A stretch of DNA of 17,695 nucleotides from assembly GCA_051000345.1 (NCBI GenBank), contig JBPCOJ010000085.1:1-17695 (forward strand). Direction: 5' to 3'. The position numbers and the translations under genes are program-made. Positions 13,678 to 17,695 of the stretch are shown piece by piece (position 1 is the first letter of the stretch; every line of letters begins with the position of its first letter). Source of the stretch: JBHENC01 sp051000345 (GTDB lineage: Bacteria; Acidobacteriota; Blastocatellia; Pyrinomonadales; Pyrinomonadaceae). The notes under the pieces were generated by a model. The model saw only the letters and a list, made by a program, of their open reading frames with translations, searched no databases and was not told where the DNA came from.

Positions 13678-14445
13678 TCATTGAGCAGCGATAGTGGAAA
13701 GCGAGGCGAGACGCTGGCGTGCCTCTGCTGCTTCAGAACTGCGCGGGTAGCGGCGTAGGATTTCGCGCCAGCCCGCGCCATCATAATGAAACGCACGCGC
13801 CTTACGGTCGAGGATGAAGTTGACGCCTTGCTTGTTGAATCTATCGAGTTCGTTGAAATTGAGATAATAGCTGAAGAGCGGAGCGCCGCCCGCAAGCATC
13901 TCGCGCTCGTCTAAACGCTTACCGACATCGCGCGAGAGTTTCGTCGCTGCTTCTTCCGCCGCATCCGCGTAAAGTATTAAAACCGCCGGGCGCAAAGCCG
14001 ATCTGGGAAAAGCGTCGAGAAAGATACGCGCACGCGCGAGACGGTCGAAGCCTTCGGAGCCGTTGACGAGGCGCGCGAGGCGTTCGTCATCTCCCGCGCG
14101 TGAGGGCGCAAAGACGCTATCGCTTTGCAGCCATCCACGCGTGCGGCGCGTGACGGCGACGCGGTAAAAGAGCAAACCGTCCGGCGCGCGACGCGAACCG
14201 AGAATGCCGACGGCGCGCCCGCGACTTAAACGATGAACGAGCCGCGCAGACACATCCGGCGCATCGCGCAACACCGCCAATCTTTCATCGGCAACTACCG
14301 CGCGCTGTCCGGCAAGGTTCATAATTCTTCGCTGCTGCGCACGTAGATTTGTGAAAGCAGTGGAAAGACAGAGAAGCGTCACCGTGATGGTGAAAAGGAA
14401 ACGTCGAAGCAAAAAAGCTCGGTTGAAGTGAGAAGGTAAAGACAC
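13678..14445 (-). CDS. exported SH3-like domain protein
   Basis: The 255-residue product starts with a basic n-region and a hydrophobic stretch (about 11-32), ending in LRAQQ: a Sec signal peptide or anchor. Residues about 47-112 resemble a bacterial SH3 domain: AVVADERLAVLRDAPDVSARLVHRLSRG and, after a short loop, FYRVAVTRRTRGWLQSDSVF, with the usual Arg-Gly-Trp-Leu close. The rest (about 115-255) is helical and ends with WREILRRYPRSSEAAEARQRL, a TPR-like terminal repeat. Such proteins usually bind cell-wall peptides, but no target can be named. The start is a GTG with AAGGAGG eight bases upstream, which fixes it. It lies 78 bases downstream of ruvC on the same strand. Confidence 0.82.
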   Translation of the reverse strand: MSLPSHFNRAFLLRRFLFTITVTLLCLSTAFTNLRAQQRRIMNLAGQRAVVADERLAVLRDAPDVSARLVHRLSRGRAVGILGSRRAPDGLLFYRVAVTRRTRGWLQSDSVFAPSRAGDDERLARLVNGSEGFDRLARARIFLDAFPRSALRPAVLILYADAAEEAATKLSRDVGKRLDEREMLAGGAPLFSYYLNFNELDRFNKQGVNFILDRKARAFHYDGAGWREILRRYPRSSEAAEARQRLASLSTIAAQ

Positions 14446-14453
14446 TTGTATGG

Positions 14454-14460
14454 CCTCCTT
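14454..14460 (-). promoter_or_regulatory. ribosome site fixing the GTG start of the SH3-like gene
   Basis: AAGGAGG on the minus strand, eight bases before the GTG at 14443-14445. The full consensus makes the GTG start secure. Confidence 0.85.
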
Positions 14461-14523
14461 TAAGCAAGGTGAGATTGACTTCGGGGCGACATGCTCGCGC
14501 CGCTTTGGTGAAAACGTGTGGCG

Positions 14524-15078
14524 CTAGCGAAGAACGCGGCGGCGAGTCGCAGGTAAGGTGCTCGACGAAAGTTTCACGCGCGCTTCGGCAGCAAGCAGGC
14601 GCCCGGCAGTCGCGGCGTGATGAAAATAGCAAATGCCGATGGCGAGCGCGTCGGCGGCGTCGTGCGGTTGAGGCACTACGGGAAGCGCGAGCAGCACGCG
14701 CACCATTTCCTGAACCTGATGTTTCTCGGCGTTGCCATAGCCGACGATGGTTTGCTTGACGAGGCGCGGCGCGTATTCGTGAATCTCTAAGCGAGCGCGT
14801 TCCGCCGCGAGAAGCGCAACGCCGCGTACCTGTCCGAGTTTGATCGCAACCTGCACGTTCTTCGCGTAAAAGGCTTCTTCAATCGAAAATACGTTCGGCT
14901 CGAGGCGCGCAATAACAGCTTCGATACCATCGCTGATTTTCAACAAGCGTGCGGAGAATCTTTCGCGCGGCGGAGCTTTTATCGTGCCGTATTCAACGAG
15001 CCGGTAGCGGCTGCCAACGCTTTCGACGACGCCCCAGCCCGTTGTTTCACTGCCCGGATCGATGCCTAAAACACGCAC
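14524..15078 (-). CDS. ruvC: Holliday junction endonuclease RuvC
   Basis: Resolves Holliday junctions in recombination and repair as a metal-dependent dimer, in partnership with RuvAB. The 184-residue length is normal. It opens with MRVLGIDPGSETTGWGVV, and the four catalytic acidic residues are at Asp7, Glu67, Asp140 and Asp143, with the conserved HDAADALAIGICY around the last two. The C-terminal tail (about 160-184) is Arg/Ala-rich. The start is a GTG at 15076-15078 with GGAAGA upstream; the family N-terminus begins at exactly this residue. ruvA and ruvB are not in the window. The gene is downstream of yebC by 109 bases on the same strand, a neighbourhood seen in many bacteria, and the SH3-like gene follows. 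Confidence 0.96.
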   Translation of the reverse strand: MRVLGIDPGSETTGWGVVESVGSRYRLVEYGTIKAPPRERFSARLLKISDGIEAVIARLEPNVFSIEEAFYAKNVQVAIKLGQVRGVALLAAERARLEIHEYAPRLVKQTIVGYGNAEKHQVQEMVRVLLALPVVPQPHDAADALAIGICYFHHAATAGRLLAAEARVKLSSSTLPATRRRVLR

Positions 15079-15187
15079 AACATTCGTCTTCCAAAAAACA
15101 CGCAGGATAAAACTTGCGCTGGCGATTTTCCTACCTCAAAAACGCGCCGAGCATAGCACAGCCGAATCCGTGCAGGAAAGGCGGACG

Positions 15188-15925
15188 CTATTCCATATCT
15201 GCTTCGCTGATGTCGAAGTTGGCGGAGACTTTTTGCACGTCGTCGTGGTCTTCGAGCGATTCCATCAGCTTGAGCATTTGTTTGGCTTCCGCGCCTTCGA
15301 GCTTAATGTAATTCTGCGGCAAGAGTTCGACTTCGGCGACTTCCGGCTCGACGCCCGCGCTTTTCACGGCGGCGAGCACCACATCGAAATTGTCCGGCGC
15401 AGTAATGATCTCGAAATTATCCACGTCGTCGCGCAAATCTTCCGCGCCCGCTTCGGTGACGATCTCGAAGAGTTCGTCTTCGGGCTTCGCGCCTTTGCTG
15501 ACGACGATGTAACCCTTTTTGTCGAATATCCAGCCAACCGAGCCGGACTCGCCCAAGTTGCCGCCGTTCTTGGAAAACATATGCCTGATTTCAGCCACCG
15601 TGCGATTGCGATTATCCGTCATGGATTCGATTATCAAGGCGACGCCGCCCGGCCCGTATCCTTCGTAAGTTATTTCCTCGTAGTTGACGCCTTCCAGTTC
15701 GCCCGTGCCGCGCTTGATCGCGCGCTCAATCGTGTCGTTCGGCATATTCCCGGCCTTCGCGTCGAGGACGGCTTTGCGCAGGCGCGCGTTGGCGTCCGCG
15801 TCGCCGCCGCCGGTGCGCGCCGCGACGGTGATTTCCTTAATCAGCTTGGTGAAAAGTTTGCCGCGCTTGGCATCGAGCGCGCCCTTTTTGTGCTTGATAG
15901 TATGCCACTTGGAATGTCCAGACAT
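15188..15925 (-). CDS. yebC: YebC/PmpR family regulatory protein
   Basis: Conserved cytoplasmic protein of the YebC/PmpR (TACO1) family, known as a DNA-binding regulator and more recently tied to translation of difficult sequences. The 245 residues match the family length. The N-terminus MSGHSKWHTIKHKKGALDAKRGKLFTKL is near invariant. TYEGYGPGGVALIIESMTDNRNRT, GGNLGESGSVGWIFDKKG and the C-terminal LPQNYIKLEG are also family landmarks. The ATG at 15923-15925 has AAGGA ten bases upstream. A candidate promoter lies at 15985-16014. ruvC follows downstream. This is a housekeeping gene with no oddities. Confidence 0.96.
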   Translation of the reverse strand: MSGHSKWHTIKHKKGALDAKRGKLFTKLIKEITVAARTGGGDADANARLRKAVLDAKAGNMPNDTIERAIKRGTGELEGVNYEEITYEGYGPGGVALIIESMTDNRNRTVAEIRHMFSKNGGNLGESGSVGWIFDKKGYIVVSKGAKPEDELFEIVTEAGAEDLRDDVDNFEIITAPDNFDVVLAAVKSAGVEPEVAEVELLPQNYIKLEGAEAKQMLKLMESLEDHDDVQKVSANFDISEADME

Positions 15926-15984
15926 CGAGTGCGAATCCTTTTTTGTACGAAACTTTGAGAACTATGAAAGCGATGCGAAAACGC

Positions 15985-16014
15985 AATATAGCACGCGATT
16001 TTCCGTTGCTGCAA
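15985..16014 (-). promoter_or_regulatory. candidate promoter of yebC
   Basis: On the minus strand TTGCAG (16014-16009) and TATATT (15990-15985) are separated by 18 bases. The -10 differs from consensus by one base; the -35 is weaker. It would give a leader of roughly 50 bases before the yebC ATG and lies in the gap after the DUF167 gene. Confidence 0.35.
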
Positions 16015-16023
16015 CCAAGTATT

Positions 16024-16314
16024 TTAGTCGCTTTGCAACAATGTTTCCAACATCTCGCGCGTTGCTCCGCGAACGCGCACGGCCTTGCTTTTTGAAGCGC
16101 GGCCTGAAGTTATTTCCACATCGCGGCGCGGCACTTTGAATGCACGCGCAAGGCAGCGCGTCAAGGCTTCGTTGGCGGCTCCCTCAACGGGCGGCGCGGC
16201 GACACGCACGCGAAGCTGGTCGTCATGCTCGCCGACAATTTGGCTGCGCGAAGCGTTCGGCACAACCCGCACATCGAAGAGCAGCGCGCCGTCTCGCTCC
16301 GTGCAGCGAATCAT
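16024..16314 (-). CDS. DUF167 (YggU-like) protein
   Basis: Small cytoplasmic protein of the DUF167/YggU family, whose biochemical role is unknown. The 96-residue length and motifs fit the family: VVPNASRSQIVGEHDDQLRVRVAAPPVEGAANEALTRCLARAF (about 17-59), especially the APPVEGAANEAL block, then VEITSGRASKSKAVRV. The ATG is at 16312-16314 and the upstream ribosome site is weak. It follows yggT by 33 bases on the same strand, and yggT/yggU adjacency is widespread, so one transcript is likely. Confidence 0.92.
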   Translation of the reverse strand: MIRCTERDGALLFDVRVVPNASRSQIVGEHDDQLRVRVAAPPVEGAANEALTRCLARAFKVPRRDVEITSGRASKSKAVRVRGATREMLETLLQSD

Positions 16315-16347
16315 AAGAGTTGCTTCTTCGCTTAAAACAAGTCTTTG

Positions 16348-16929
16348 CTACAAAAGCGTTCCGGCTATCGCTTTCTGAAGCAGTTGAAGAACGAAGAGGA
16401 TGATGATCGGCGAAATATCCATCGTGCCGAGCGGCGGAATGAGACGCCGCGCCGGAAGGAGAATGGGGTCTGTCGCGCGCGTAAGAAATCTCATCACGGG
16501 ATTGCTGTAACTAACCACCCACGAAAAAACAACGTAGACGAAGATCAATAACACATAGACTGAGAGCAGGCCATAAAGTATATAACCGACGAGTGCCAGC
16601 GGCGCGCCACTTAACAGGCTTTTTGTGATTCCTTTAAGCGTAAACACCATATCTCCGGTGAGAATCAATAAGAAATAGCCTAATAGAATCGTTACCAGAA
16701 CTGTGAGCAGCGGCGCGAATTTCGGATCGAAGCCGAAGCCCATTAGCTTGCCGCGCACGGGATTAACGAGCGGATCGGAGAAACGCCGTATGAGCAGTGC
16801 TGTCCGGCTAAACGGATTGATGTCCGCGTAGGCAATGGCGAAGCGCAGCAGCATCAACACGATGACCGCGACGATAATAGTTACCACCGCATACCATAGA
16901 AGAAGGCCGATAAGATCGAAGAGAGACAT
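16348..16929 (-). CDS. yggT: YggT family membrane protein
   Basis: Integral inner-membrane protein of the YGGT family (related to CcmI/Ycf19-type proteins). At 193 residues it has two YGGT repeats, each being a helix pair around a conserved loop. The first has FSDPLVNPVRG (about 50-60) and helix LLTVLVTILLGYFLLIL. The second has ATDPILLPARRLIPPLGTMDISPIIILFVLQLLQKAI (about 152-188). A long N-terminal helix covers about 7-32 and another covers about 120-140. Roles reported for relatives involve envelope or cell-division-linked functions, but none is established here. The ATG is at 16927-16929. It lies between yggS upstream and the DUF167 gene downstream, the usual order. Confidence 0.92.
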   Translation of the reverse strand: MSLFDLIGLLLWYAVVTIIVAVIVLMLLRFAIAYADINPFSRTALLIRRFSDPLVNPVRGKLMGFGFDPKFAPLLTVLVTILLGYFLLILTGDMVFTLKGITKSLLSGAPLALVGYILYGLLSVYVLLIFVYVVFSWVVSYSNPVMRFLTRATDPILLPARRLIPPLGTMDISPIIILFVLQLLQKAIAGTLL

Positions 16930-16977
16930 AATATTTCTTCAAAGCGATTTGAAACTTTGCGTTCGCTATAAAACTTG

Positions 16978-17071
16978 CCGCAGAGACACAGAGAAGGATA
17001 AAGGGAAAAACAAAACACTTTACATCTTTCAAATACTTTACATCCTTCTGAACTGCTCTGTGTATTTGTGC
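16978..17071. repeat. imperfect inverted and direct repeats between yggT and yggS
   Basis: GCCGCAGAGACACAGAG (about 16978-16994) is matched in inverse by CTCTGTGTATTTGTGCC (about 17056-17072), and AAGGAT near 16995 by ATCCTT near 17042. Between them, ACTTTACATC-TTC units repeat directly at 17017-17030 and 17035-17048 with 18-base period. The CAGAGACACAGAG-type phrase resembles dispersed intergenic repeats seen in several bacterial phyla; that resemblance is from memory. Confidence 0.45.
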
Positions 17072-17135
17072 CTAAGCCTGTTTGAAATACGTGCTGCGGC
17101 GATTCGCACATTAATCTTAACTGATGGTAAAGAGC

Positions 17136-17695
17136 CTACGCTGATTTCGGTTGTTGCCCGCGCGTCCCGAAAATCGCCGTGCCGACGCGCACCATCGTCG
17201 CGCCTTCTTCGATGGCGACTTCAAAATCATAGCTCATGCCCATTGAAAGCTCGCCCGCGCCCGCGCCGAAATCTCCGTGCCGATGAAGCGCATCGCGCAG
17301 TTCTCGCAGGCGACGAAAATACGAGCGCGCTTTTTCTGCGTCTTCAAAAAAAGGCGGCAGCGTCATCAGCCCGATTAATTGCAGATGCTCGCAAGCGCTC
17401 ACGGTCTGCACGAGTTCCGGCAACTCTGCTTCACTTGCTCCCGATTTGGTTTCTTCATCGCCCAGATCAATTTGAATCAAAACAGGCAAGTGTTCGCGCT
17501 TCTCTTCCACGCACAAACGTTCGAGCCGCTCTGCCAGTGCCTTTGAATCCAGCGAATGAATGACACCAAAGAGCGTTACGGCGCGGCGCGCTTTGTTGGC
17601 CTGTAAATGTCCGATCAAATGCCAGCGAGGGCGCGCGCCGCCGTTGCCGAGTTGCGCGATCTTACCGTCGGCTTCCTGAACTCTGTTTTCTCCGA
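17136..17695 (-). CDS. yggS: YggS/PLPBP family PLP-binding protein (runs off the right edge)
   Basis: Pyridoxal-phosphate-binding protein that maintains PLP balance in the cytoplasm and has no known enzyme activity. The open frame continues to the window's edge on the minus strand. It contains GENRVQEADGKI and WHLIGHLQANKAR, two family landmarks, so the TTG at 17616-17618 is not the true start. Further signatures are LPVLIQIDLGDEETKSG, LIGLMTLPP and the phosphate-binding close LSMGMSYDFEVAIEEGATMVRVGTAIFG. The PLP-binding Lys is expected in the missing N-terminal part. yggT follows on the same strand after a 206-bp gap holding the repeats at 16978-17071. Confidence 0.94.
   Translation of the reverse strand, partial: GENRVQEADGKIAQLGNGGARPRWHLIGHLQANKARRAVTLFGVIHSLDSKALAERLERLCVEEKREHLPVLIQIDLGDEETKSGASEAELPELVQTVSACEHLQLIGLMTLPPFFEDAEKARSYFRRLRELRDALHRHGDFGAGAGELSMGMSYDFEVAIEEGATMVRVGTAIFGTRGQQPKSA

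Noticed and set aside
15062..15958. 298-codon plus-strand open frame opposite yebC
   Set aside because: yebC on the other strand is unmistakable, and this frame is its complement with no domain signs.

Overview
The window reads as chromosomal DNA of a GC-rich, codon-biased bacterium, most likely an Acidobacteriota member and possibly of the Blastocatellia type. The taxonomic guess is an inference. It rests on a VWFA-related protein of the kind named after Acidobacteria, an orphan LysW-like zinc ribbon, a DUF4126 membrane protein, and several exported proteins of low complexity or with carboxypeptidase-regulatory-like domains. No rRNA, tRNA, CRISPR array, transposase, integrase or phage structural gene was seen.

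Layout. Positions 1-4616 are on the minus strand: a 3'-truncated signal peptidase I gene (lepB), rnc (RNase III), an exported helical-repeat protein with a Thr-rich tail, and a secreted penicillin-binding transpeptidase. A strong hairpin separates the helical-repeat gene from rnc, and a terminator-like hairpin follows the transpeptidase gene. A divergent gap of about 450 bp leads to plus-strand genes: a membrane sensor histidine kinase, an NtrC-type sigma-54-dependent response regulator, and a DUF4126 membrane protein that overlaps the regulator by four bases. After these come an unrecognised 128-codon gene with different codon use, a DsbD-alpha-like lipoprotein, a small two-helix membrane protein and an exported NTF2-like protein.

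From 10749 the genes are a minus-strand excisionase-like HTH protein and a minus-strand exported protein with two carboxypeptidase-regulatory-like domains, then a plus-strand VWFA-domain protein. The last part is all minus strand: the LysW-like protein, an exported SH3-like protein, ruvC, yebC, a DUF167 (yggU) gene, yggT, and yggS running off the right edge.

How the genes fit together. RNase III and signal peptidase I are housekeeping neighbours. The kinase and NtrC-type regulator form a complete two-component pair, with DUF4126 probably translationally coupled. yggS, yggT and yggU are a commonly conserved neighbourhood, and yebC-ruvC is a frequent pairing. A large share of the remaining genes encode exported or envelope proteins.

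No defence, biosynthetic or mobile system stands out. The most noteworthy items are the LysW-like protein lacking the usual C-terminal Glu, the hairpin just before rnc, the heptad repeats in place of a ribosome site before the regulator, the solo DsbD-alpha lipoprotein, the minimal secreted transpeptidase, and an imperfect inverted repeat between yggT and yggS.
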